From NCBI GenBank assembly GCA_027007865.1, contig JALTEE010000280.1, forward strand, positions 1 to 7,403: a stretch of 7,403 nt of DNA, given 5' to 3'. The translations under genes were made by a program, and so were the position numbers. Position 1 is the stretch's first letter; the number at the start of each line of letters is the position of its first letter. The DNA comes from a bacterium. GTDB taxonomy: Bacteria; UBP14; UBA6098; B30-G16. Positions 1 to 6,773 of the stretch are shown here, piece after piece. Under the pieces are notes generated by a model, which made no database searches, was not told the origin of the DNA, and saw nothing but the letters and a program-made list of their open reading frames with translations.

Positions 1-1
1 G

Positions 2-46
2 AATGGTGAAGATATATTTGAAAATCCATACAAGGAGGATGTATGA
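2..46 (+). CDS. 3' end of an upstream coding sequence (partial, unidentified)
   Basis: The codons from position 2 read NGEDIFENPYKEDV and then a TGA stop at 44-46. That stop overlaps the ATG of the next gene in an ATGA arrangement, which is typical of translationally coupled genes. The Shine-Dalgarno of the next gene (AAGGAGG) is read here as Lys-Glu-Asp. The tail is too short to identify. By context the upstream gene could be the large subunit that partners the LeuD-like protein, because the two subunits are usually adjacent, but this is inference only. Another frame cannot be fully excluded: frame 1 stops already at 7-9. Confidence 0.45.
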   Translation, partial: NGEDIFENPYKEDV

Positions 47-543
47 TTTTGAAAGGCAAGGTATGGAAGTTCGGCGACAACATATCGACCGACCATATCG
101 CACCGGGACGGCTGTTCCATCTTCGGACAAATTTGCCGGAACTGGCAAAGCATGTTCTCGAAGACGCCGACCCAGAATTCGCATCGAAAGTCGGCAAGGG
201 CGATATTATCGCGGGTGGAAGAAATTTCGGACTCGGTTCGTCGCGAGAACACGCCCCGAGAATTATAAAAATCGCCGGCGTCGCCTGTGTGCTTGCAAAA
301 TCATTTGCGAGAATTTTCTATAGGAATGCAATCAATATAGGTTTGCCTGTTCTTGAGGTCGATACTGACAAATTCGACGAGGGCGACCAACTCGAAATAA
401 ATCTCGAAGCGGGAACTATCAAAGATATTACTAATGGCGTAGAACTTCAAGCGGCACCGATGCCAAAATTTATGCTGCAACTTCTCGAAGATGGCGGTAT
501 CGAAGAGCACATCAAAAAAAATGGAACTTTTAAATTGGAGTGA
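43..543 (+). CDS. Aconitase/3-isopropylmalate dehydratase-type small subunit (LeuD/HacB-like)
   Basis: This 166-residue protein is the swivel-domain small subunit of a two-subunit hydro-lyase of the aconitase superfamily, cytosolic, partnering a large [4Fe-4S] subunit that is not in the window. Visible landmarks are the N-terminal GDNISTDHIAPGR (residues 11-23), GGRNFGLGSSREHA around residues 58-71 with the Ser-Arg that contacts substrate carboxylate in the family, and the conserved AKSFARIFYRNAINIGLP block. The length matches the archaeal-type LeuD/HacB proteins (about 160-170 residues) and not the roughly 200-residue enterobacterial LeuD. The ATG at 43 follows AAGGAGG with a 4-nt gap. The substrate-selectivity loop after GR reads LFHLRTN; the LRT resembles the YLRT loop reported for homoaconitases and differs from the YLVY-like loop of isopropylmalate isomerases. 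With an isocitrate dehydrogenase 3 nt downstream, citrate/isocitrate isomerisation is a reasonable inference. Isopropylmalate, homocitrate and dimethylmalate remain possible substrates. Confidence 0.9.
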   Translation: MILKGKVWKFGDNISTDHIAPGRLFHLRTNLPELAKHVLEDADPEFASKVGKGDIIAGGRNFGLGSSREHAPRIIKIAGVACVLAKSFARIFYRNAINIGLPVLEVDTDKFDEGDQLEINLEAGTIKDITNGVELQAAPMPKFMLQLLEDGGIEEHIKKNGTFKLE

Positions 544-546
544 AAA

Positions 547-1824
547 ATGGATGGACAAAAAATCACTATCTCGAATGGCAAACTGAATGTGCCAGATTTT
601 CCGATTATCCCGTTTATCGAGGGCGATGGTATCGGTCCCGATATAATGAGGGCATCGCTTAAAGTCTGGGATGCGTCTGTCGAAAAGGCATACGGCGGCA
701 AGCGGAAAATCGTATGGAAAGAAATTTTCGCTGGCAAAAAGGCATTCGAGAGAATCGGCAATTATCTTCCCGATGAAACGGTCGAGACGATAAAAGACTA
801 TATAGTTGCAATCAAAGGTCCGCTGACAACTCCCGTCGGCGGTGGTTTCCGAAGTTTGAATGTTACGATGCGAAAGGTTCTCGAACTCTACGCCTGCGTG
901 CGACCTGTAAAGTATTACAAAGGTTCGCCATCGCCCGTGAAAAATCCCGAGAAACTCGATGTCGTCATATTCCGAGAAAACACTGAGGATGTCTACGCCG
1001 GAATAGAATGGAAAATGGGAAGCGATGAAGCGAAACGACTTATAAAAATTCTCGACGAGCAATTCGGCGTGAAAATTCGTAAGGATTCCGGCATTGGCAT
1101 CAAACCCATTAGCGAGTTTGGCACTAAAAGGCTTGTGCGAAAAGCGATTCGATACGCTATCGACAATAATCGAAAGAGCGTGACGCTCGTGCACAAAGGA
1201 AACATAATGAAATACACCGAGGGGGCGTTCAAGGAATGGGGCTACGAGGTCGCTCTCGATGAATTCCGCGACTATATCATCACAGAAAGCGAATTGTGGG
1301 ACCAGGTCATCGGAGATGACGGTGTTACTCCGACAACTAAACCTGGTGCATTTGCCGAACTTCGCGGTGGAAAAGAAGCAGGCGACCCCGGCGATAGGAT
1401 TGTAGTCAAGGATAGAATCGCCGACCAGATGTTTCAGCAAATCCTCACGAGAACCGATGAATACGATATTTTAGCGATGCCAAATCTCAACGGCGACTAT
1501 ATGTCCGATGCCTGCGCTGCACAAGTTGGTGGACTTGGTATCGCTGCGGGTTCCAATATCGGTGATTACATCGGATTGTTCGAGCCCACTCACGGAACCG
1601 CTCCAAAATATCGCGGATTGGATAAAGTTAATCCATCATCGCTGATACTATCCGGTGTGATGATGCTAAGATATCTCGGCTGGAACGAACCCGCCGATAT
1701 AATCGAGACCGCTCTCGAAAAAACTATAATGGATAAAAAAGTTACCTATGATTTTGCAAGACATTTTGGAATAAAACCTATAAAAACTTCTGAATTTGCA
1801 GAGGAAATCATAAAAAGGATGTAA
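547..1824 (+). CDS. icd: Isocitrate dehydrogenase, NADP-dependent type
   Basis: This 425-residue protein catalyses oxidative decarboxylation of isocitrate to 2-oxoglutarate in the cytosol. It aligns by eye along its whole length with E. coli Icd. Substrate residues are present as Ser103, Asn105, Arg109, Arg119 and Arg143. Catalytic Tyr150 and Lys217 and metal-binding Asp293, Asp317 and Asp321 are also intact. The NADP-selecting set known from E. coli (Lys344, Tyr345, Val351, Tyr391, Arg395) is fully conserved as Lys354, Tyr355, Val361, Tyr401 and Arg405, so NADP use is well supported. Compared with E. coli there are roughly 23 extra residues between about 240 and 288, in the region where Bacillus Icd is also longer. 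The ATG at 547 has GGAG at 537-540, inside the end of the preceding gene. Ser103 corresponds to the AceK phosphorylation site, but no aceK is seen here. The next gene begins 2 nt after the stop. Confidence 0.97.
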   Translation: MDGQKITISNGKLNVPDFPIIPFIEGDGIGPDIMRASLKVWDASVEKAYGGKRKIVWKEIFAGKKAFERIGNYLPDETVETIKDYIVAIKGPLTTPVGGGFRSLNVTMRKVLELYACVRPVKYYKGSPSPVKNPEKLDVVIFRENTEDVYAGIEWKMGSDEAKRLIKILDEQFGVKIRKDSGIGIKPISEFGTKRLVRKAIRYAIDNNRKSVTLVHKGNIMKYTEGAFKEWGYEVALDEFRDYIITESELWDQVIGDDGVTPTTKPGAFAELRGGKEAGDPGDRIVVKDRIADQMFQQILTRTDEYDILAMPNLNGDYMSDACAAQVGGLGIAAGSNIGDYIGLFEPTHGTAPKYRGLDKVNPSSLILSGVMMLRYLGWNEPADIIETALEKTIMDKKVTYDFARHFGIKPIKTSEFAEEIIKRM

Positions 1825-1826
1825 TT

Positions 1827-2528
1827 ATGATAGGCGTATTTTATGGTTGCACAACGAGGTCTGACGAGAGGTTGAAGGGCAATCTCGAAAAATTTTTAGA
1901 AAAAGCGGGGGTAGAATATATTCCAATGGGAGTGGATATATGCTGTGGCGCTCCTCTGCTTCTCGCAGGCTATCAAGATGAATTTGTCGAGCAAGCGAAA
2001 AAAGTAAATGAAGAAATCGGAAAAGTCGATACCGTCGTTACTTCTTGTGCACATTGTTACACCATACTTTCTCGCGAATATGAGGAGTTCGGAATCGATG
2101 TGAAACCCGAGATACTTCATATTACCGAGTTTGTCAAACGTCTTGTCGATGAAAATAAAATCGAATTTAAAAAATCGCTCGATAAAAAGATTGTTTATCA
2201 CGACCCATGCTACATCGGTAGGGAAAGCAAAGGAATTTATGACGAGCCACGAGAAATTTTGGACAAAATTGTGCGAGAAAGGGTGGATTTTGAACTCGCG
2301 AGAGAGAATTCCACTTGTTGCGGCGGAGGCGGACTTGTGCGAGCATTCTTGCCAAAATTATCCATCGAAGTTGCAAAGGAGAAAATCGATAAGCAGGCAA
2401 AACCGCTCGATGTCGATGTAATCACATCCGCTTGCCCATTCTGCTACCAGAATTTGCTCGAAGGCAGTGAAAACTCGGGAGTAGAAGTTATGGATTTTCT
2501 TGAAATCGTAAATCAAGCAATGGAGTGA
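1827..2528 (+). CDS. CCG-domain (Fe-S)-binding oxidoreductase subunit, LutA/HdrB-like
   Basis: This 233-residue soluble protein has two CCG (DUF224) cysteine motifs, the type that binds noncubane or cubane [4Fe-4S] clusters in heterodisulfide reductase HdrB/HdrD, GlcF and LutA. The first motif is Cys8, Cys39-Cys40-Gly and Cys74-x2-Cys77. The second is Cys128 (in HDPC), Cys164-Cys165 followed by four glycines, and Cys203-x2-Cys206. Both motifs look complete. The length matches stand-alone LutA (about 240 residues). The ATG at 1827 has AAGGA at 1815-1819. The gene lies 4 nt before a LutB-like gene, as in lutAB/ykgEF operons for lactate use, which favours LutA over HdrB; no HdrA or HdrC is nearby. 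A role as an iron-sulfur subunit of a 2-hydroxyacid-oxidising complex is inferred. Thiol:fumarate reductase-type or HdrB-type electron transfer is a less likely alternative. Confidence 0.88.
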   Translation: MIGVFYGCTTRSDERLKGNLEKFLEKAGVEYIPMGVDICCGAPLLLAGYQDEFVEQAKKVNEEIGKVDTVVTSCAHCYTILSREYEEFGIDVKPEILHITEFVKRLVDENKIEFKKSLDKKIVYHDPCYIGRESKGIYDEPREILDKIVRERVDFELARENSTCCGGGGLVRAFLPKLSIEVAKEKIDKQAKPLDVDVITSACPFCYQNLLEGSENSGVEVMDFLEIVNQAME

Positions 2529-2532
2529 TATA

Positions 2533-3789
2533 ATGGAACAAAAAGAATTCAATAGGTATAAAAGAACCATCTACAAAACGCTCAAAGACAATTTCACAAG
2601 AACCGCTTTGAGGAGGGCAGTAACTTCGTTCAGAGGCAACAGAGACAAGGCGGTTGCGAAATTCCCTTATGTCGAGGATGAGAAGAAAAAATTGATGGAA
2701 ACTAAGGACGAAGTTATCAACAACTTCGATAAATATATCGACCAAACAATGGAGAGTTTGAAAACACAGCATACACACGCCTATTATGCCGATACTGTCG
2801 AAGAAACGCTCGCTATAATTAAAAATATTGTCGGCACAGGCAAGAGAATTGTCAAAGGGAAATCGATTACATCGGAGGAACTCGACCTAAACGAACATCT
2901 CGAAGAGTGGGGCAATGAAGTATATGAAACCGACTTGGGTGAATTCATCGTTCAACAACTCAAATCGAGACCTATGCACATTCTTGCCCCTGCTGTGAAT
3001 ATTCCTCGTGAAAAAGTCTCCGAATTATTTTCAAAGATTGCAGGAGAGCAACTTTCCACAGACCCGACGGAACTTGCAAAGTTTGCCCGAAAATTTTTGC
3101 GCGATAAATTCACAACCGCCGATATCGGCATAACGGGTGCAAACGCAATAACTGCCGATACGGGTTCCGTGTTCCTCATCGAAAATGAAGGAAATATAGG
3201 ATTTTCCACTACCGCTCCCGATGTGCATATAGTCGTCGCAGGTATAGAAAAAATTGTGCCGACGCTGAAAGATGGCACAAGACTTTTGGAAGTCGTTTCG
3301 CGATATGCGGGATATTTTGCTATGAGTTATGTCTCGATTATATCGGGACCATCGAAAACAGGAGATATCGAAAAGGTCACGGTCTACGGTGCACACGGAC
3401 CGCGAGAACTTCATGTGATTTTGTTCGATAACGGTAGAAAAGAAGCGGCGAAAAACCCTATTGTTCGTCAATCTCTCAGATGTCTCAGATGTGGTGCCTG
3501 TATGTATGAATGTCCTGTTTATCCCTTGACAACGGGGTATTGGGGATATAAATATATGGGCGGCATCGGTATTCCGTGGACTGCATTTGTATCTGGTGGA
3601 TTTGAAAAGGCGGCGCCGCTGGCGTTCACCTGCACTTTGTGCGGAAGATGTGTCGAATATTGCCCTATGGAAATCGACACGCCAAAAATCGTTCAAGAAG
3701 TAAGAAAATTGTTAAAGGAGAAAAACTGTCTGCCACCATTTATAAAAGATATGGCTGACACAGTTATCAAAGAAGGAGTTCCATATTAA
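2533..3789 (+). CDS. LUD-domain iron-sulfur protein with two [4Fe-4S] ferredoxin motifs, LutB-like
   Basis: This 418-residue protein has an N-terminal LUD (lactate utilisation) domain at about residues 65-300, with the characteristic stretch ADIGITGANAITADTGS followed by ENEGN near residues 197-220. A dicluster ferredoxin domain follows. Its first motif is Cys317-x2-Cys320-x2-Cys323-x3-Cys327-Pro and its second is Cys367-x2-Cys370-x2-Cys373-x3-Cys377-Pro; both are complete. It therefore probably carries two [4Fe-4S] clusters and passes electrons to or from the adjacent CCG protein. It ends about 40 residues after the second cluster, whereas Bacillus LutB is about 475 residues long and has a further C-terminal region, so this is a short version. 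There are no membrane segments or signal peptide. The ATG at 2533 has GGAG at 2522-2525, overlapping the end of the upstream gene. No LutC-type gene is present in the window. The substrate is not determinable from sequence. Confidence 0.9.
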   Translation: MEQKEFNRYKRTIYKTLKDNFTRTALRRAVTSFRGNRDKAVAKFPYVEDEKKKLMETKDEVINNFDKYIDQTMESLKTQHTHAYYADTVEETLAIIKNIVGTGKRIVKGKSITSEELDLNEHLEEWGNEVYETDLGEFIVQQLKSRPMHILAPAVNIPREKVSELFSKIAGEQLSTDPTELAKFARKFLRDKFTTADIGITGANAITADTGSVFLIENEGNIGFSTTAPDVHIVVAGIEKIVPTLKDGTRLLEVVSRYAGYFAMSYVSIISGPSKTGDIEKVTVYGAHGPRELHVILFDNGRKEAAKNPIVRQSLRCLRCGACMYECPVYPLTTGYWGYKYMGGIGIPWTAFVSGGFEKAAPLAFTCTLCGRCVEYCPMEIDTPKIVQEVRKLLKEKNCLPPFIKDMADTVIKEGVPY

Positions 3790-3791
3790 CC

Positions 3792-3798
3792 AAGGAGG
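3792..3798 (+). promoter_or_regulatory. Strong ribosome binding site of the Ldh_2-family gene
   Basis: AAGGAGG lies 5 nt before the ATG at 3804, in the 14-nt gap after the LutB-like stop. It fixes the start codon and suggests efficient independent initiation within the operon. Confidence 0.85.
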
Positions 3799-3803
3799 AC
3801 GAT

Positions 3804-4886
3804 ATGAATGAGTGGGTTAAGATAGACATTGAGAAGTTGAAGACCTTCGTTGTCGATGTATTTGAGAATGTCGGCGTAAAACGAGAGGATGCGGAAATAA
3901 CTGCAAATGTTCTTATAACGGCGGATAGAAGAGGGACAAATTCCCACGGCGTAGCGAGATTGAGAAGATATGTCAATGGATTGAGGAGCGGGATAATGAA
4001 AGCAGATGCGAAAATGGAAATAATCAAGGAGACGCCGAACACGCTTCTCGTCTCGGGTAAAGATGGCCTTGGGCAGCCTGTCGCGTATAAAACGATGAAA
4101 CTTGTCATCGAAAAGGCAAAGAAGAACAATGTCGCATTCGCAACCGTAAGAAACTCGAATCATTTCGGCATTGCGGGGTATTATTCGATGATGGCGCTCG
4201 AAGATGATTTACTTGGAATTTCGATAACGAATTCTGCGCCGCTTGTGGTTCCCACATTTGGCAAGGATGCGGTTCTCGGCACAAATCCAATATCCATTGC
4301 TGTTCCTGCGGGCAAAGAACGCCCTGTCGTTCTCGATATGGCGACATCGACAGTGCCGCGTGGAAAATTAGAGGTATATAATCGAATGGGAAAGCCGCTC
4401 CCGATAACCTGGGCGACAGATGAGAATGGAATTCCTACGACAAATGCGGCGCAAGTTCTCGAAAATCTTTTAGAACGTAAAGGTGGTGGATTGCTTCCCC
4501 TCGGAGGAGGTGAAGAAGAAACGGGCGGGCACAAAGGATATGGATTATCTTTAATGGTGGATATTTTTTCAGGCATTCTTTCTGGTGGAGCATTCGGTCT
4601 CAACATTTACGGCAAAAAAGGTGAGCCGCCGAATGTGTGTCATTTCTTTGGCGCAATGAATATAGAGGCGTTTATCGACAAAGGAACTTTCAAGGAAATG
4701 GTGGACGAATATATATATATGCTGAAAAATGCGGCAAAAAGAGATGGTGCAGATAGAATTTATATTCACGGAGAAAAGGAATTCGAAAAGGCAGATAAGC
4801 AAAAACAAGAAGTAAATATTTATTATAAAGTTGTCGATGATATGAGAAAAATAGGCGAGGAAACGGGTGTCGATATTCCTTTCTGA
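3804..4886 (+). CDS. Malate/L-lactate dehydrogenase, Ldh_2 (type-2 MDH/LDH) family
   Basis: This 360-residue cytosolic NAD(P)-dependent oxidoreductase belongs to the Ldh_2 family, which includes archaeal malate dehydrogenase, sulfolactate dehydrogenase ComC, ureidoglycolate dehydrogenase AllD and diketogulonate reductase. It has no Rossmann GxGxxG motif, as expected for this fold. Family landmarks are ADRRGTNSHGVARL with the catalytic His48, NSNHFGIAGYY with His120, GTNPISIAVP, LDMATS, and GGHKGYGLSLMVDIFSG with His243-Lys244. The length is normal for the family. Family membership is clear, but malate versus lactate (or another 2-hydroxyacid) and NAD versus NADP cannot be read reliably. Context gives two hints: the LutAB-like pair upstream suggests lactate, and the isocitrate dehydrogenase suggests malate in a partial TCA route. 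The stop is 10 nt before the next start. Confidence 0.93.
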   Translation: MNEWVKIDIEKLKTFVVDVFENVGVKREDAEITANVLITADRRGTNSHGVARLRRYVNGLRSGIMKADAKMEIIKETPNTLLVSGKDGLGQPVAYKTMKLVIEKAKKNNVAFATVRNSNHFGIAGYYSMMALEDDLLGISITNSAPLVVPTFGKDAVLGTNPISIAVPAGKERPVVLDMATSTVPRGKLEVYNRMGKPLPITWATDENGIPTTNAAQVLENLLERKGGGLLPLGGGEEETGGHKGYGLSLMVDIFSGILSGGAFGLNIYGKKGEPPNVCHFFGAMNIEAFIDKGTFKEMVDEYIYMLKNAAKRDGADRIYIHGEKEFEKADKQKQEVNIYYKVVDDMRKIGEETGVDIPF

Positions 4887-4896
4887 GGAGAAAACT

Positions 4897-5634
4897 ATGA
4901 AATGTCCAGAATGTGGGGCTGAAGTATCTGATAATTTCAATTTCTGTTGCTATTGTGGTTTCCCATTGAAAGAGACCACAAAGGAAACATTGAAATCGAA
5001 ATCATGGATGAGCAGGCTCAAAGGCAAAATGAAAGATGCTATAAGATATTGCGACCAAATAGAACCGAAAGACGCGTATAATTATAAAAATCTGGGGGAT
5101 ATGTATTATTTTATCGGCGATTTAAGGCAATCAATAAAGAATTTTAACAGGTCGTTAGAGTTGCTTCCAGATTTTGCAGATACGCATTATAATTTAGGAG
5201 TTGCATATTACAGAGCGGGTATGCTCAAAAATGCTATTAGCAGTCTCGAAAAATGTATCGAATTGAATAGCGATTTTACAATGGCGCATTACTGGCTCGG
5301 TATAGCATATTATCATCGTGGGAATTACAAAAAGGCAATAGAAAATTACGAAGCACTTCTGAATAAGAATCCCGACTCGAAAATAGCATACTACCATCTC
5401 GGCATCGTATATATGGCTACGAGCAATTATGAAGAGGCTATAATAAATTTTGAAAAATTGCTCGAAATCGACAAGAACGATGCAGCGCTATACTACCATC
5501 TCGCGAGGGCATATCATTTCACTTACGATACTATAAAAGCGATTAAACTATTGCGTGAAGCGGTGAAAATAAATCCTGAAAATGAAAGAGTAAATAAGTT
5601 ATTGGCGATGCTCACAGAGATTTCGGAACCATAA
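4897..5634 (+). CDS. Zinc-ribbon protein with five TPR repeats
   Basis: This 245-residue protein starts at the ATG at 4897, chosen because GAGGAG sits just upstream at 4885-4890 and because the zinc ribbon then begins at residue 3. An in-frame ATG at 4867 would overlap the dehydrogenase gene and only adds ten residues of no recognisable character. The N-terminus is a short zinc ribbon, Cys3-x2-Cys6 and Cys17-x2-Cys20, with an extra Cys18. A basic linker (about 25-50) follows. Five tetratricopeptide repeats then begin at residues 59, 93, 127, 161 and 195, each exactly 34 residues, with the usual W/Y-L-G-Y-A-P pattern (for example YNLGVAYY and YYHLGIVY). There is no signal peptide or membrane segment. 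TPRs mediate protein-protein contact, and the partner is unknown. Its position in the operon could indicate a scaffold or assembly role for the enzymes upstream, but that is speculation. Confidence 0.88.
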   Translation: MKCPECGAEVSDNFNFCCYCGFPLKETTKETLKSKSWMSRLKGKMKDAIRYCDQIEPKDAYNYKNLGDMYYFIGDLRQSIKNFNRSLELLPDFADTHYNLGVAYYRAGMLKNAISSLEKCIELNSDFTMAHYWLGIAYYHRGNYKKAIENYEALLNKNPDSKIAYYHLGIVYMATSNYEEAIINFEKLLEIDKNDAALYYHLARAYHFTYDTIKAIKLLREAVKINPENERVNKLLAMLTEISEP

Positions 5635-5668
5635 CAAATATAGATGCTTGAATTTAGTAATTAAAACG

Positions 5669-5690
5669 AGTCGCTATATTCATAGCGACT
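5669..5690. other. Perfect inverted repeat (9-bp stem, 4-nt loop) before the rseP-like gene
   Basis: AGTCGCTAT at 5669-5677 pairs perfectly with ATAGCGACT at 5682-5690 around the loop ATTC. It occupies the only sizeable gap between intact genes (5635-5720). On the + strand it is followed by TGGTTGG and has no U-run, so it is not a classical terminator in that direction. On the - strand it is followed by CGTTTTAATT, a weak U-tract, but no - strand gene ends here. It may be an attenuator, an mRNA-processing or stability hairpin, or a protein-binding operator. The hairpin itself is certain; its role is not. Confidence 0.55.
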
Positions 5691-5720
5691 TGGTTGGAAT
5701 GCAAAATATTGGTGATAACT

Positions 5721-6773
5721 GTGATAATAATTCTTTCTGCAATCGTTGTAATAGGCTTAATCGTATTTATTCACGAGTTTGGACACTTTATCGTTGCGAA
5801 ACTATTCGGTATCGGTGTCGAAAAATTCTCCATCGGATATCCGCCTACGATGGTTTCGCATAAAATAGGCGAAACGGAATACTGTATCGGATGGGTTCCA
5901 TTGGGGGGATATGTCAAACTTGTGGGGGAAAATCCTGAACTTGCCGATGATGATAATCCAAAAAGTTTTTTGAAAAAGTCGCCGCTCGTGAGAATGGCTG
6001 TTCTTGGAGCGGGACCCACAATGAACATTCTGCTCGGGATTTTGTTATTGTGGCTCGTTCTCGCATTTGTCGGTGAGAGCGTTCCTAAATACGACACACC
6101 ACGCATCGGCTCTGTAATTCCCGGTATGCCTGCGTCGAAAGCGGGTATCGAACCGCAGGATTTATTCCTATTTGTCGATGGCGATACGGTTAAAAATTGG
6201 GACGAAATGGCGGCGCTCATCCACGGCAAACCCGACCAAACTATTGCAATCACCGTCCAGCGTGGAGACTCGATTTTCAATGTGCAATGCACACCTCAAC
6301 CGCGGCAGGTAACTTTGGAAACTGGCGATACAGTTTTTGGGATGATTGGTATCGTTCCTACGACAGAGCAACACCCCATCGGTCTCGTCGATGCTACCTG
6401 GCGTTCTATTTATGCTTCTGTTGGTATTGTTGCTGCGGTTATGTCATTTCTGTGGAAATTGATATTGGGGCACGCATCTATGTCCGAAGTCGGCGGACCC
6501 GTTATGATTGCGCAAATGGCAGGAGATTCCGCAAGAATGGGAATTTGGCAGTTCTTGATATTCATTGCTGCGTTGTCGATAAATCTCGCAATATTGAATC
6601 TTATTCCTATTCCAATCCTCGACGGCGGACAAATGCTATTCGCACTAATTGAAGGCATCCGCAAGAAAGCGCTATCGGCAAAAGTGGTGGCGGCATTTCA
6701 GCAGGCGAGTATCGTTTTTCTGCTTGCTATTATGCTGCTCGTTACGATAAAGGATATTCTGCGCTTTTTTTAA
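5721..6773 (+). CDS. rseP: Site-2 intramembrane zinc metalloprotease, RseP/RasP type (M50)
   Basis: This is a membrane-embedded protease of the family that cleaves anti-sigma factors and signal-peptide remnants. The first hydrophobic segment carries the zinc site HEFGH (His18, Glu19, His22 counted from the GTG at 5721). Other landmarks are GYPP and GWVPLGGYVKL, a second membrane segment beginning with GPTMN (98-102) and running through LLGILLLWLVLAF, and one PDZ domain at about 125-200. The third catalytic-core segment contains NLIPIPILDGG with the zinc-ligand Asp301, and a last hydrophobic helix lies near the C-terminus. E. coli RseP is about 450 residues with two PDZ domains; this one has about 350 with one, a common shorter form. 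The start is uncertain. GTG 5721 is preferred because GGTGA lies 5 nt upstream and the HExxH then sits near residue 20, as in RseP and RasP. TTG 5694 and GTG 5712 are alternatives in the same frame. No ATG start is available. Confidence 0.93.
   Translation: MIIILSAIVVIGLIVFIHEFGHFIVAKLFGIGVEKFSIGYPPTMVSHKIGETEYCIGWVPLGGYVKLVGENPELADDDNPKSFLKKSPLVRMAVLGAGPTMNILLGILLLWLVLAFVGESVPKYDTPRIGSVIPGMPASKAGIEPQDLFLFVDGDTVKNWDEMAALIHGKPDQTIAITVQRGDSIFNVQCTPQPRQVTLETGDTVFGMIGIVPTTEQHPIGLVDATWRSIYASVGIVAAVMSFLWKLILGHASMSEVGGPVMIAQMAGDSARMGIWQFLIFIAALSINLAILNLIPIPILDGGQMLFALIEGIRKKALSAKVVAAFQQASIVFLLAIMLLVTIKDILRFF

Noticed and set aside
301..1440. A 379-codon open frame on the - strand, antisense to the hydratase and isocitrate dehydrogenase genes
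   Set aside because: The opposite strand carries two unmistakable conserved proteins across the same bases. The antisense translation is rich in Phe, Ser, Cys and His with no recognisable motif and looks like a by-product of codon bias on the + strand.
3031..3696. A 221-codon open frame on the - strand inside the LutB-like gene
   Set aside because: It lies entirely within a well-supported coding region with complete ferredoxin motifs, and its translation has no domain-like pattern and no convincing ribosome binding site.
6197..6652. A 151-codon + strand frame overlapping the protease gene
   Set aside because: It is the shifted frame of the RseP-like gene. Its translation is rich in Arg, Cys and Trp without motif, while the protease frame carries the PDZ domain and the LDGG motif across the same bases.
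6761..6773. The T-run at the end of the protease gene as an intrinsic terminator
   Set aside because: The run of seven T encodes the C-terminal Phe residues and runs into the stop codon, and no GC-rich hairpin precedes it.
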